A DNA stretch of 17,245 nt from Gammaproteobacteria bacterium (lineage in GTDB: Bacteria; Pseudomonadota; Gammaproteobacteria; UBA4575): NCBI GenBank assembly GCA_027297825.1, contig JAPUHH010000097.1, positions 1 through 17,245 of the forward strand, in the 5' to 3' direction. Under the pieces are notes generated by a model. It saw only the letters and a list, made by a program, of their open reading frames with translations. It searched no databases and was not told where the DNA came from. This document shows, one piece after another, positions 1-8,476 of this stretch (positions within the stretch are counted from its first letter, which is position 1; the number at the start of each line of letters is the position of its first letter). Both the position numbers and the translations under genes were made by a program.

Positions 1-2051
1 GTTGTTTACTTACTTTTAACATCAAAGAAGATAAAATTATTTATGTTGAAGGTCGTGATGGACCCGCAAATAAAAGTCGCTTATGTGTGAAAGGCCGCTA
101 TGGATTCGACTATGTACATAACAAAGCGCGACTCACCAAACCCCTGATTCGCAAACCAGACGCACCTAAAATTACCGATATTGAATCTTTACATGGTGCA
201 GATGTAAATCAGTATTTCCGTGAAGCCACTTGGGATGAAGCATTGGATCTGGCAGCCAAAGGTTTAGTCAATATTCGTAATGAAAACGGACCCAATTCCT
301 TGGCAGGCTTTGGTTCGGCCAAAGGTTCTAATGAAGAAGCGTATTTATTTCAGAAGCTCATTCGCACCGGCTTTAAAACCAACAACGTTGACCATTGCAC
401 TCGCTTATGCCATGCCTCTTCTGTCGTAGCCTTATTAGAAGGCATCGGTTCTGGCGCAGTATCGAACCAAGTAGAAGATGTTGCAGAAGCCGAAGTGATC
501 TTAGTTATTGGTGCGAATCCTACTGAAAACCATCCTGTTGCCGCGACGTTTATGAAGAATGCCACGCGCAATGGAAAAACCTTAATTGTTATAGACCCAC
601 GACGCACAGAATTAGCGCGTCATGCAAAATATTTTTTGCAATTCAAACCTGACACAGATGTAGCAATGTTGAATGCAATTATGCATTCCATCATCAAACA
701 GAATTTAGTGGATGAAGAATTCATAAAAACCCGCACTGAAGGCTATTTAGAATTAGCAAAACATTTGCAAGATTATTCGCCCGAGCAAATGGAAAAAATA
801 TGCGGCATCCCTGCTGATACTTTGCATGAAGTGGCAAGAGTGTATGCAAGCTCTAAAAGCTCAATTATTTTTTGGGGCATGGGGATTTCTCAACACATTC
901 ATGGCACCGACAATGCTCGTTGTTTAATTGCACTTTCCATGATGACGGGCCAAATCGGTCGACCTGGAACCGGACTACATCCGCTACGCGGGCAAAATAA
1001 TGTTCAAGGCGCATCGGATGTAGGTTTAATTCCGATGGTATTTCCAGATTATCAACGTGTAGATAATAAAGAAGCACACATGCGCTTTGAAAAACTTTGG
1101 GATTCGTCACTGGATGACAAACCAGGTTTAACCGTTGTAGAAATTATGGATGCCATTACTGCTGGCAACTTACATGGCATGTACATCATGGGTGAAAACC
1201 CAGCCATGTCAGATCCGAACTTAAATCATGCGCGCAAAGCGCTAGCTACTCTCAAACATTTAGTCGTACAAGATATCTTCATGACCGAAACTGCGTGGTT
1301 TGCGGATGTTATTTTACCTGCCTCAGCCTTTCCAGAAAAAACCGGCACCTTTACTAACACGGATCGTCGTGTGCAACTTGGCCGACAAGCGTTCAACCCA
1401 CCAGGTGAAGCCAAACAAGACTTGTGGATCATACAAGAACTTGGCAAACGCATGGGCTTAAGCCATTGGGATTATCAGCATACTTCGGACGTATACAAAG
1501 AAATGCAACAAGGCATGGACAGCATCGGGGGTTTAGCCTGGAGTCGCTTAGAAGAGGAGGACTCCGTCACCTACCCTTGTGAAAATGAAGGTGACCCAGG
1601 TGAAAGTATCATCTTCATCGATAGCTTCCCAACTGAAAATGGCTTAGGTAAATTTGTACCTGCAAAACTCACCAACGCAGCAGAATTGCCAGATGATGAA
1701 TATCCGTATGTACTCATCACCGGTAGACAACTTGAACACTGGCACACAGGCTCTATGACTCGAAGAGCTGCCATGTTAGATGCGATCGAACCCGTACCCG
1801 TCGCAAGTTTACATCCCGATGATTTGAAAAAGATTGGTGCACAAGCTGGCGATCGAATTCGACTTGCCTCGCGTCGTGGCCACATTGAATGTTTTGCTCG
1901 CGATGACGATGGCCTAAGTTTAGGTCAAGTGTTTATGCCTTTCTGCTACAACGAAGCCGCAGCAAACTTGCTTACCATTGATGCACTGGATCCATTTGCA
2001 AAAATTCCAGAATTTAAATTTTGTGCATTACAAATTGGAATAGCAGACTAG
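1..2051 (+). CDS. Formate dehydrogenase alpha subunit, molybdopterin type (5' truncated)
   Basis: Catalytic subunit of a molybdenum-dependent formate dehydrogenase, oxidising formate to CO2. The reading frame is open from base 3 to a TAG at 2049-2051 (682 visible residues), so the start lies outside the window. The first visible codon is a Cys that fits the third ligand of the N-terminal [4Fe-4S] cluster, and LCVKGR (bases 81-98) gives the fourth. The motif DHCTRLCHASS carries a Cys codon (408-410) where E. coli FdhF has selenocysteine, followed by the usual His, so this is a Cys enzyme. The C-terminus, ending near DPFAKIPEFKFCA, resembles NAD-linked FdsA-type subunits (about 950 residues), in which case a ferredoxin-like N-terminal part is missing here. 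Electron-transfer partners (FdsB/FdsG-like) would have to lie upstream. No fdsD-like gene follows; a carbonic anhydrase does. Family assignment is secure; FdsA versus another subtype is not. Confidence 0.93.
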   Translation, partial: CLLTFNIKEDKIIYVEGRDGPANKSRLCVKGRYGFDYVHNKARLTKPLIRKPDAPKITDIESLHGADVNQYFREATWDEALDLAAKGLVNIRNENGPNSLAGFGSAKGSNEEAYLFQKLIRTGFKTNNVDHCTRLCHASSVVALLEGIGSGAVSNQVEDVAEAEVILVIGANPTENHPVAATFMKNATRNGKTLIVIDPRRTELARHAKYFLQFKPDTDVAMLNAIMHSIIKQNLVDEEFIKTRTEGYLELAKHLQDYSPEQMEKICGIPADTLHEVARVYASSKSSIIFWGMGISQHIHGTDNARCLIALSMMTGQIGRPGTGLHPLRGQNNVQGASDVGLIPMVFPDYQRVDNKEAHMRFEKLWDSSLDDKPGLTVVEIMDAITAGNLHGMYIMGENPAMSDPNLNHARKALATLKHLVVQDIFMTETAWFADVILPASAFPEKTGTFTNTDRRVQLGRQAFNPPGEAKQDLWIIQELGKRMGLSHWDYQHTSDVYKEMQQGMDSIGGLAWSRLEEEDSVTYPCENEGDPGESIIFIDSFPTENGLGKFVPAKLTNAAELPDDEYPYVLITGRQLEHWHTGSMTRRAAMLDAIEPVPVASLHPDDLKKIGAQAGDRIRLASRRGHIECFARDDDGLSLGQVFMPFCYNEAAANLLTIDALDPFAKIPEFKFCALQIGIAD

Positions 2052-2073
2052 CATTAACGCGTAATCAAGAATT

Positions 2074-2694
2074 TTGAACTCATTACAGCACCTTTTAGAA
2101 AATAACTTAAACTGGGCAAATACGATAACGGAGGAAGACCCTGAGTTTTTCTCTTCGCTATCCAAACAGCAGTCCCCAGAGTACTTATGGATCGGCTGCT
2201 CTGATAGCCGCGTACCCGCAAACCAAATCATCGATCTTCCTCCTGGCGAGATCTTTGTACATCGCAATATTGCAAATGTGGTCGTTCATACCGACTTAAA
2301 TTGTCTTTCCGTTATTCAATTTGCGGTGGATGTTTTAAAAATAAAACACATCATCGTATGCGGGCACTATGGGTGCAGTGGCATTCAAGCAGCAATGGAT
2401 GATCATGAACACGGCCTCATCGACAACTGGTTACGACATATTAAGGACGTAGGCCGGTTTTATGCGGATAAGCTTAATAACCTAGAAGGCGATGAAAAAT
2501 TCAATCGCTTATGCGAACTTAATGTCATTGAACAGGTAACCAATGTCTGCAATACCAATATTATTCAAAATGCATGGAAAAATGGCATAGAGCTTTCCGT
2601 ACATGGATGGATTTATAATATTGAGAATGGAATTCTAAAAGACTTAGACACTAGCATCACATCTGCAAAGCAAATAGAAGAAAAGCGTTTGTGA
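2074..2694 (+). CDS. can: Beta-class carbonic anhydrase
   Basis: Cytosolic zinc enzyme interconverting CO2 and bicarbonate. All residues of the active site are visible: Cys42, Asp44 and Arg46 in the CSDSR motif, and His98 and Cys101 in GHYGC, the same numbering as E. coli Can. The 206-residue length is slightly short of E. coli Can (220). The start codon is TTG at 2074: an in-frame stop lies 12 bp upstream (2062-2064), there is no ATG between, and the N-terminus aligns with the start of E. coli Can. The ribosome binding site is poor (only an AAGA-like run upstream), so translation may be weak or coupled to the formate dehydrogenase gene ending 22 bp before. The neighbour suggests it handles CO2 released from formate, or supplies CO2 for the reverse reaction; that is inference. 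Confidence 0.95.
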   Translation: MNSLQHLLENNLNWANTITEEDPEFFSSLSKQQSPEYLWIGCSDSRVPANQIIDLPPGEIFVHRNIANVVVHTDLNCLSVIQFAVDVLKIKHIIVCGHYGCSGIQAAMDDHEHGLIDNWLRHIKDVGRFYADKLNNLEGDEKFNRLCELNVIEQVTNVCNTNIIQNAWKNGIELSVHGWIYNIENGILKDLDTSITSAKQIEEKRL

Positions 2695-2805
2695 AATTAA
2701 AACAATCTCCAAGGCATGTCTACTTTCGGCCAGTAGCGGCCATTCGACATCTTAGATATACCAAACGTTATTTTCTTCTAGCTGCACACTCATAAAGTGC
2801 TTTTG

Positions 2806-3222
2806 CTAATCCGTCTGATCATCATCATCTTGATAGGGCAATTTCGCATGCCCATATCTCAGTACGACAGAAGATAGAGTTAGCAATAGAATGGCGATGG
2901 TAAGATAAATTATATCATTCGCATCTAATTCTTTCATACCGAGCATGATATATCTTGTGATGGTGACGATAGAAATATAAATAGGGTAGCGAACAGGAAG
3001 TTTGCCACTGGTAAAATACAACGCCACCATGGTGAGAATTTCCAAGTAGATAAACAACAATAGGATGTCACTGAGTTCGACCCTACCTTGTATGAAAATT
3101 GCACGCAGTTCTTGACCAATTGCAATGATGGTCGCTAAGGTGATTAATATCAGGCCCGCTCGCTCAATAAACTGAATAGAGCGCATGATTGGATGAGAAT
3201 TATCTAAGGTTGGCTTTGCCAT
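2806..3222 (-). CDS. PsiE-family inner-membrane protein
   Basis: A 138-residue integral membrane protein matching the PsiE family (phosphate-starvation-inducible E in E. coli, 136 residues; biochemical role unknown). Four hydrophobic segments can be read at about residues 21-43, 50-70, 79-96 and 102-121, with family-typical stretches such as GKLPVRYPIYI and ITRYIMLGMK between helices 2 and 3. The C-terminus is acidic (DDDDQTD). It starts with ATG at 3222 and no clear Shine-Dalgarno is visible. It converges on the carbonic anhydrase gene with 111 bp between them and so is a separate transcription unit. No convincing Pho box was seen in the upstream bases, so phosphate control, as known in E. 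coli, is not supported here. Confidence 0.85.
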   Translation of the reverse strand: MAKPTLDNSHPIMRSIQFIERAGLILITLATIIAIGQELRAIFIQGRVELSDILLLFIYLEILTMVALYFTSGKLPVRYPIYISIVTITRYIMLGMKELDANDIIYLTIAILLLTLSSVVLRYGHAKLPYQDDDDQTD

Positions 3223-4092
3223 ACTGCGTTACATTAAAGATTGAAATTAATATAATGCTACCATATTGCACATAGTGAGCAGGCAAGGCCCTCGCAATAA
3301 ACTGCAAGGAAACCTCGGTATTCATTACCGTTATATTCAATTCCAGCTATAAATAAGTCAGCCCAAGTCACTTCCATTATCTTCGCATGCGATGCAATGC
3401 TTGGGGAGGTGCAGCTTATTTTCTAATCGTCAACAATAGACTCTATGCGGAAATGAAACTAAGACTTAACGATGCAATGCGTGGCTGCTGTAATCAGCAA
3501 AAAAACGCTACTGCTGATTCGATAATGCAAACCTTTAATAAATTAGCTAAAACTGGAATATTTACAGCTGTATTGAGTGAACCTGTAGCAGGGCAAGGCT
3601 TTCCCAATGCACAAATAGCACTTATTTGGTTAAAGAATACTCCACCTGGCTTCCAAACCAAGCAGTGAAAAAGTGCCCGATCCCTGGTTCCTGAAGCATC
3701 ATCGGCGAATACCAAAGACCCGGATGACATTGGGTATTTCTCAACGATTGCATAGGCCGTGTGGAATCTTCCTCCCTTCAGTGTAGGAAGGCGCCTTACA
3801 AACATATTCGTTGTTTTTGAGCCATTCCTTGCGATCGATTTATTATTGGCTTCGACTCATGGTAGCAGTCAGAATATAACCCTTAAAGTACTTACCCCCT
3901 ACGCCCTATTGAAGCGCTTATTAAGATAGGACAGAATTCGCGACCTTTGCGGGTTCCTAAAGCAAGTTTGGTGATAAGTGGACACATTTAAGGGTTCCTT
4001 ATACCCCACAATGAAGTAGACTTGCGACCCCTGTTAAGACGCCTTACATAGCGTCCAGAACATATTGAATACATTACATAAAGACTAAAGAT
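3223..4092. other. 870-bp stretch without a convincing gene
   Basis: This gap separates the divergent psiE-like and EF-G2 genes and must hold both promoters. Two open frames overlap antisense to each other, at 3387-3668 (+, 93 codons) and 3494-3805 (-, 103 codons). Neither has a recognisable domain, a clear ribosome binding site or neighbours in the same direction. The segment around 3560-3800 looks somewhat richer in GC than its surroundings and contains the 10-bp palindrome AAGGCGCCTT (3788-3797). The last 290 bases before the EF-G2 gene have stops in all frames checked. It could be a decayed gene or insertion element, but nothing in it allows a name. Confidence 0.5.
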
Positions 4093-6177
4093 ATGAGCGA
4101 CCTAACGAACTACAGAAATATTGGCATTTTCGCACACGTGGATGCAGGCAAGACCACTACTACTGAACGCATTCTTAGCCTTACCGGCAAAATTCACAAA
4201 ATAGGTGAAGTTCATGACGGCGAAGCCACGACTGACTTCATGGATCAAGAACGGGAGCGCGGCATTACCATTCAATCTGCGGCAACCAGCACCACCTGGA
4301 AAGACCATCGCCTCAATATTATTGACACACCTGGACACGTGGACTTCACCATTGAGGTATATCGCTCATTAAAAGTACTAGATGGTGGCATCGGGATTTT
4401 CTGCGGCTCGGGCGGTGTAGAACCCCAATCTGAAACCAACTGGCGCTATGCAAATGAGTCCAAAATTGCGCGCATTATTTTCGTCAACAAGCTAGATCGT
4501 TTAGGCGCTGATTTTTATCGCGTCGTGGATCAAATTAAAAATGTTTTAGCGGCGAAGCCTTTAGTGATGACCCTACCTATTGGAACAGAAGATGATTTCA
4601 TAGGTGTTGTAGATCTCATGACTAGAAAGGCATGGGTATGGGATGGATCTGATGACCCAGTGAATTACAAAATTGAAGATGTCCCTGCAGACATGGCAGA
4701 CAAAGTAGAACAGTTCCGCGAAGAAATGGTGGAAATGGCGCTCGAGCATGACGATGAAGCCATGGAAAAATATTTAGACGGCGAACAGCCCGATATTGAT
4801 ACCCTTAAATCCTGTATTCGCAAAGGCACGATTGATTTGGACTTTTTCCCAACATATTGCGGCTCTGCATTTAAAAACAAAGGCATACAGCTAATTTTAA
4901 ATGCAGTAGTAGATTACCTGCCTAACCCTACAGAAATTAAACCACAACCTGAGGTTGACTTAGAAGGCAATCCCACTGGCAAATTTGCAGAAGTAGATGC
5001 AAGCAAGCCATTACGCGCCTTAGCGTTTAAAATTATGGATGATCGCTATGGTGCCCTTACTTTTATTCGTATTTATTCTGGCAAATTGGAAAAAGGCACA
5101 AATGTGCTTAACACCTTTACTGGCAAAACCGAGCGCATTGGTCGCATTGTTGAAATGCATGCTGATTCGCGTGAAGAACGCGATTCTGCACAAGCCGGTG
5201 ACATTGTTGCGGTATTAGGCATGAAGAATGTGAAAACTGGACATACTCTTTGTGATCCAAACTTCCCAGCAACCCTAGAACCTATGGTATTCCCAGACCC
5301 TGTAATATCCATGGCGATTTCACCTAAAGACAAAGGTGGCTCTGAGAAAATGGGCATTGCACTCAGAAAGATGATTGCAGAAGACCCCTCTTTTCATGTC
5401 GCAACTGACGAAGATAGCGGTGAGACCATTCTTAAAGGCATGGGCGAACTACACCTGGATATTAAAATCGATATCCTCAAGCGTACACATGATGTTGAAG
5501 TTATCGCAGGTGCTCCACAAGTAGCTTATCGTGAAACCATTACAAAGCGTATTGAAGATAGTTATACCCATAAGAAACAATCTGGTGGTGCAGGTCAATT
5601 TGGAAAAATTGATTATGTGCTTGAGCCCGCTGAAGCCGGTACTGGATACCAGTTTGAATCTAAAGTTACGGGCGGTAACGTACCCCGTGAGTTTTGGCCG
5701 GCGGTTGAGAAAGGCTTTCGTGCAATGATGGATATCGGCGTATTAGCAGGCTATCCATGTCTGGACGTGAAGGTAACCTTACTAGATGGCGCTTACCACG
5801 CAGTGGACTCGTCTGCTATCGCATTTGAGCTAGCAGCAAAAGCAGGCTACAGACAATCTGTACCTAAAGCTGCACCGCAAATTTTAGAACCCATCATGAA
5901 AGTCGATGTTTTCACACCTGAAGATCATGTAGGTGATGTAATTGGTGATCTTAATCGACGTCGCGGCATGATTAAATCGCAAGATGCGGGTGCTACAGGT
6001 ACGCGCGTTAAGGCTGATGTGCCTTTATCAGAAATGTTTGGCTACATTGGTGACCTACGCACTATGACTTCCGGTCGAGGACAATTCTCTATGGAATTTT
6101 CACATTACTTACCTTGCCCTAAGAATGTCGCGGAAGATGTCATCAAAGAAGCTAAGGAACGTGCTGCTGCAAAATAA
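4093..6177 (+). CDS. fusA2: Elongation factor G, second type (EF-G2)
   Basis: Translational GTPase of the EF-G family, which moves tRNAs and mRNA through the ribosome; cytosolic. The 694 residues cover all EF-G domains. GTPase motifs: AHVDAGKT (14-21), RGITI (56-60), DTPGH (78-82, with the catalytic His82) and NKLD (132-135). Features such as DGGIGIFCGSGGVEPQSETNWRYAN and a C-terminus ending ECAAK-like (KERAAAK) match the second EF-G paralogue of Vibrio and Pseudomonas-type bacteria rather than the FusA of the str operon. It is not flanked by rpsL, rpsG or tuf, which also points to a paralogue. The ATG at 4093 is preceded by only a weak purine run. Known EF-G2 proteins differ in role among bacteria (ribosome recycling, stress or antibiotic conditions), so the exact job here is open. 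Confidence 0.92.
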   Translation: MSDLTNYRNIGIFAHVDAGKTTTTERILSLTGKIHKIGEVHDGEATTDFMDQERERGITIQSAATSTTWKDHRLNIIDTPGHVDFTIEVYRSLKVLDGGIGIFCGSGGVEPQSETNWRYANESKIARIIFVNKLDRLGADFYRVVDQIKNVLAAKPLVMTLPIGTEDDFIGVVDLMTRKAWVWDGSDDPVNYKIEDVPADMADKVEQFREEMVEMALEHDDEAMEKYLDGEQPDIDTLKSCIRKGTIDLDFFPTYCGSAFKNKGIQLILNAVVDYLPNPTEIKPQPEVDLEGNPTGKFAEVDASKPLRALAFKIMDDRYGALTFIRIYSGKLEKGTNVLNTFTGKTERIGRIVEMHADSREERDSAQAGDIVAVLGMKNVKTGHTLCDPNFPATLEPMVFPDPVISMAISPKDKGGSEKMGIALRKMIAEDPSFHVATDEDSGETILKGMGELHLDIKIDILKRTHDVEVIAGAPQVAYRETITKRIEDSYTHKKQSGGAGQFGKIDYVLEPAEAGTGYQFESKVTGGNVPREFWPAVEKGFRAMMDIGVLAGYPCLDVKVTLLDGAYHAVDSSAIAFELAAKAGYRQSVPKAAPQILEPIMKVDVFTPEDHVGDVIGDLNRRRGMIKSQDAGATGTRVKADVPLSEMFGYIGDLRTMTSGRGQFSMEFSHYLPCPKNVAEDVIKEAKERAAAK

Positions 6178-6246
6178 AAAGCAACACGCGTCATACTCGA
6201 ATATATTGCTACCCTATAGCATTACTAACTAAGCTTTCTAATACGC

Positions 6247-7038
6247 ATGTCAAGAGTCCATGAGCATTCTTTAAGAGTTGCAAAAATTGATGTATTTGCA
6301 CAAAAAACAAAAGCCAAGTTGAGCAGCGCTACAGGCTTTTGGTGCAATTTTAAAAATCAAATTTTTTTTGTCACCAACTGGCATGTAGTTTCAGGCAGAA
6401 ATTTTGAAACAAACAAACCAGTAGACACAAAAACTTGCGCACTGCCAGGTGAACTCATCATTCATGGCCACGCGAAACAAGATCATGCTACTCATCAACC
6501 CTATGAACTTACGATTGATTTGTTTGATGAGAATAACCAACCTAACTGGCAAGAACATCCACAGTACGGCAGCAAGGTAGATGTTGTCGCCATCAATGTA
6601 AATTCAGATAAGCTAAATGGCTATAACATCTTTTGCGTAGATATTGATTCTGAATTAGAAAAGAATGTAGTTCTCAATGTAATGGACCAAGCATTTGTTA
6701 CAGGCTATCCGCTTGAGGCCTCGACCACACCGAACAAATTTCCCATCTATAAATCAGGTATCATTGCCTCTGAACCGATGGTATTTAATTCTGAGCCACG
6801 ATTTTATATAGATGGAAAAACCAAAAAAGGTTACTCCGGATCACCTGTTGTGCTAAAACAAGTCACTGCTACACAGCAAAAAGCAAAAATAAATGGCTTC
6901 ACTCACGAAAAACTAGATTTTGTGGGCATCTACTCCGGCCGAGATCGACAAGAAGAAACAGAATTTGAAGCAGAATTAGGCATTGTTTGGCCATATAAAG
7001 ATTGCTTACTTCCCATACTAAAAGAAGCCTGCCATTAA
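6247..7038 (+). CDS. Trypsin-fold serine protease, apparently cytoplasmic
   Basis: A 263-residue protein with the signature of a chymotrypsin/trypsin-2-type peptidase. The triad can be placed at His46 (TNWHVV), Asp112 (VDVVAI) and Ser197 (GYSGSP, the counterpart of GDSGGP), in the right order and spacing. The N-terminus (MSRVHEHSLRVAKI) has no signal peptide or membrane segment, unlike periplasmic DegP/HtrA, and there is no PDZ domain, so it is expected in the cytoplasm. Substrate unknown. It begins 69 bp after EF-G2 and is followed 38 bp later by a membrane-protein gene in the same direction, so a transcriptional link is possible. The start ATG has no good Shine-Dalgarno. Stand-alone proteases of this sort occur in defence and stress loci, but no such partner is visible here. 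Confidence 0.8.
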   Translation: MSRVHEHSLRVAKIDVFAQKTKAKLSSATGFWCNFKNQIFFVTNWHVVSGRNFETNKPVDTKTCALPGELIIHGHAKQDHATHQPYELTIDLFDENNQPNWQEHPQYGSKVDVVAINVNSDKLNGYNIFCVDIDSELEKNVVLNVMDQAFVTGYPLEASTTPNKFPIYKSGIIASEPMVFNSEPRFYIDGKTKKGYSGSPVVLKQVTATQQKAKINGFTHEKLDFVGIYSGRDRQEETEFEAELGIVWPYKDCLLPILKEACH

Positions 7039-7076
7039 TTCATTAAGGTAGCATGATCAACCTCAAGGCACCTTAA

Positions 7077-7607
7077 ATGAATGAAAAGCCCATAACCGTA
7101 ATCGGAATATTCGCCGCAGCCTGGGGATTTATTGGTTTGTTACTACTACTCGGTTTCGCCGTATGGCGACTCGGTACACATAGTATTGAAGCATTTCAAA
7201 TGCCATTAAATTGGTTACATTGGCTAGTATTTATTATATTTTTTGTTTTTATGGCATATAGCGAAGGCTACAAAGGATTTCAAAAAAGTTTTTCACCTCG
7301 CTTTGCTGTACGAACTAAGTATTTGTTACGCAATGCTTCAGTCATTCAACTACTCTTAGCGCCACTATTTTGCATGAGCTACTTTCATGCACCTAAAAAA
7401 CGCGTCATAGCCACATTTACGTTAACTACTATGATAATTGTTTTTATCCTGTCATTTCGCTTTGTCCCTCAACCTTGGCGTGGCTTATTAGACGCCGGTG
7501 TAGTGGCAGGACTCATCTGGGGAATGATAGCAAGTGTGTTATTTTGCATAAAAGCATTCACGGATGATCACTTCAGTTGGGATGCAGAGGTGTTAGAAAC
7601 CACATGA
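7077..7607 (+). CDS. Conserved-looking five-helix membrane protein, function unknown
   Basis: I do not recognise a named family. The 176 residues contain about five hydrophobic segments, near 8-30, 47-62, 88-103, 111-128 and 138-158. The loop after the second helix (YSEGYKGFQKSFSPRFAVR) is rich in aromatic and basic residues and looks like a conserved signature. The C-terminal 15 residues are hydrophilic. Start ATG at 7077, 38 bp after the protease stop, with no clear ribosome binding site between them. The same orientation and short gap suggest co-transcription with the protease gene, possibly as a membrane partner or substrate; that is only inference from position. Confidence 0.7.
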   Translation: MNEKPITVIGIFAAAWGFIGLLLLLGFAVWRLGTHSIEAFQMPLNWLHWLVFIIFFVFMAYSEGYKGFQKSFSPRFAVRTKYLLRNASVIQLLLAPLFCMSYFHAPKKRVIATFTLTTMIIVFILSFRFVPQPWRGLLDAGVVAGLIWGMIASVLFCIKAFTDDHFSWDAEVLETT

Positions 7608-7738
7608 CTTTATGCATCATAAGAACCCTGTTTCACATATGAAATTTATATGAATGCATTTAGTGAATTATAGCTGTTTTTTATACGCCAACCCCTTACT
7701 TTGAGTTAGAATAAGAAATCGTAATGTGTTGGGAATAA

Positions 7739-7756
7739 TTTGACAAATTAGTCAAA
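7739..7756. promoter_or_regulatory. Perfect inverted repeat overlapping a -35-like TTGACA
   Basis: TTTGAC-N6-GTCAAA is a perfect dyad 41 bp before the ACT-protein start. Its left arm contains TTGACA (7740-7745), the consensus -35 hexamer, but no good -10 lies 17 bp further on. It could be an operator; the cognate regulator is unknown and the arms do not match the FNR (TTGAT/ATCAA) or CRP (TGTGA/TCACA) half-sites. Confidence 0.4.
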
Positions 7757-7796
7757 GCACAGACACTTTTTTTGGGCTTTTCAAAGGGGGTGACTT

Positions 7797-8213
7797 ATGG
7801 CAAACAGAGTTCAAAAAGTTAACTATTGCTATGCAATGGTTCCAACTAGAGCGGGACACGCCTCAAATATCTTAAATGCACTGCAAGACGAAGGTATCAA
7901 TCTATCAGCTTTTACTGGGTTTCCTGTCGGAAAAGGTAAGGCACAAATCGATTTAATATCTGATGATTTGAAGGGTATCCGTCGCGTTGCAAAGAAAAAT
8001 GGATGGCGTTTAAGTAAGGCTAAAAAAGGATTTCTGGTGCAAGGAGACGACCGCGTTGGAGCCGCATGCAAGGTACTGGACAAGCTTTCAAAAGCAAATA
8101 TCAACGTCACCGCGACCAGTGGTGTTACGGCAGGAAAAAAACGCTACGGTATGATGATTTGGGTAAAAGCCAAAGATTACGCTCGTTCAGCACGATTGTT
8201 AAATGCGAAATAG
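7797..8213 (+). CDS. Small protein with two ACT-like domains
   Basis: A 138-residue basic protein that reads as two ACT-like (beta-alpha-beta-beta-alpha-beta) halves: about 5-70 (start VNYCYAMVPTRAGHASNIL, with the GINLSAF turn) and 74-138 (start GFLVQGDDRVGAACKVLDKL, with NINVTATSGV). ACT domains bind small ligands, usually amino acids, and regulate enzymes or transcription. No catalytic or DNA-binding domain is attached, so it would be a free-standing ligand-binding regulator or sensor. The Shine-Dalgarno AAAGGGGGTGA just before ATG 7797 is the strongest in the window, suggesting high expression. It stands alone between two gaps of about 190 and 260 bp, with an inverted repeat in its upstream region. 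The ligand cannot be told from the sequence. Confidence 0.75.
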   Translation: MANRVQKVNYCYAMVPTRAGHASNILNALQDEGINLSAFTGFPVGKGKAQIDLISDDLKGIRRVAKKNGWRLSKAKKGFLVQGDDRVGAACKVLDKLSKANINVTATSGVTAGKKRYGMMIWVKAKDYARSARLLNAK

Positions 8214-8476
8214 GTGCGATCCAGTACTCGATAATAGTAAAAATAAGCACCGTTAGACTTTGTAAGTATTTAGCGGCTAATTTTGCGAAGATAAACGGTC
8301 AGTAAAAAATAGACAGATTCGCGTTAAAACGAGTCTCCCTATACCTGCTAGACTGTGCTATATCTTTTCAACCGCTTAGTTTATGCATCTTTACTAATTA
8401 ACCTTTGTTTTTATTTCATTTATTTTAGCTGCAAAATTTTGTATCGTTAGGGTACACCCCATCTGTGAGGTATACG

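Noticed and set aside
2716..2750. Nested hairpin after carbonic anhydrase (ATGTC ... GACAT around GGCC ... GGCC).
   Set aside because: Large internal loops and no T run on either strand, so not supported as a terminator.
2784..2804. GCAC ... GTGC followed by TTTT between the convergent anhydrase and PsiE-like genes.
   Set aside because: Only a 4-bp stem with a 9-base loop; too weak to call a terminator.
3965..4030. GTGGACACATTT and nearby sequence reminiscent of insertion-element ends.
   Set aside because: No partner inverted repeat, no transposase and no target duplication could be found; resemblance too short to call.
4022..4050. Possible EF-G2 promoter TTGCGA-N17-TACATA.
   Set aside because: The -10 matches the consensus at only three of six positions; in AT-rich DNA this is expected by chance.
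8318..8338. AGATTCG ... CGAGTCT hairpin after the ACT-protein gene.
   Set aside because: One G-T pair and an 8-base loop, followed by CCCTAT instead of a T run; not a convincing terminator.
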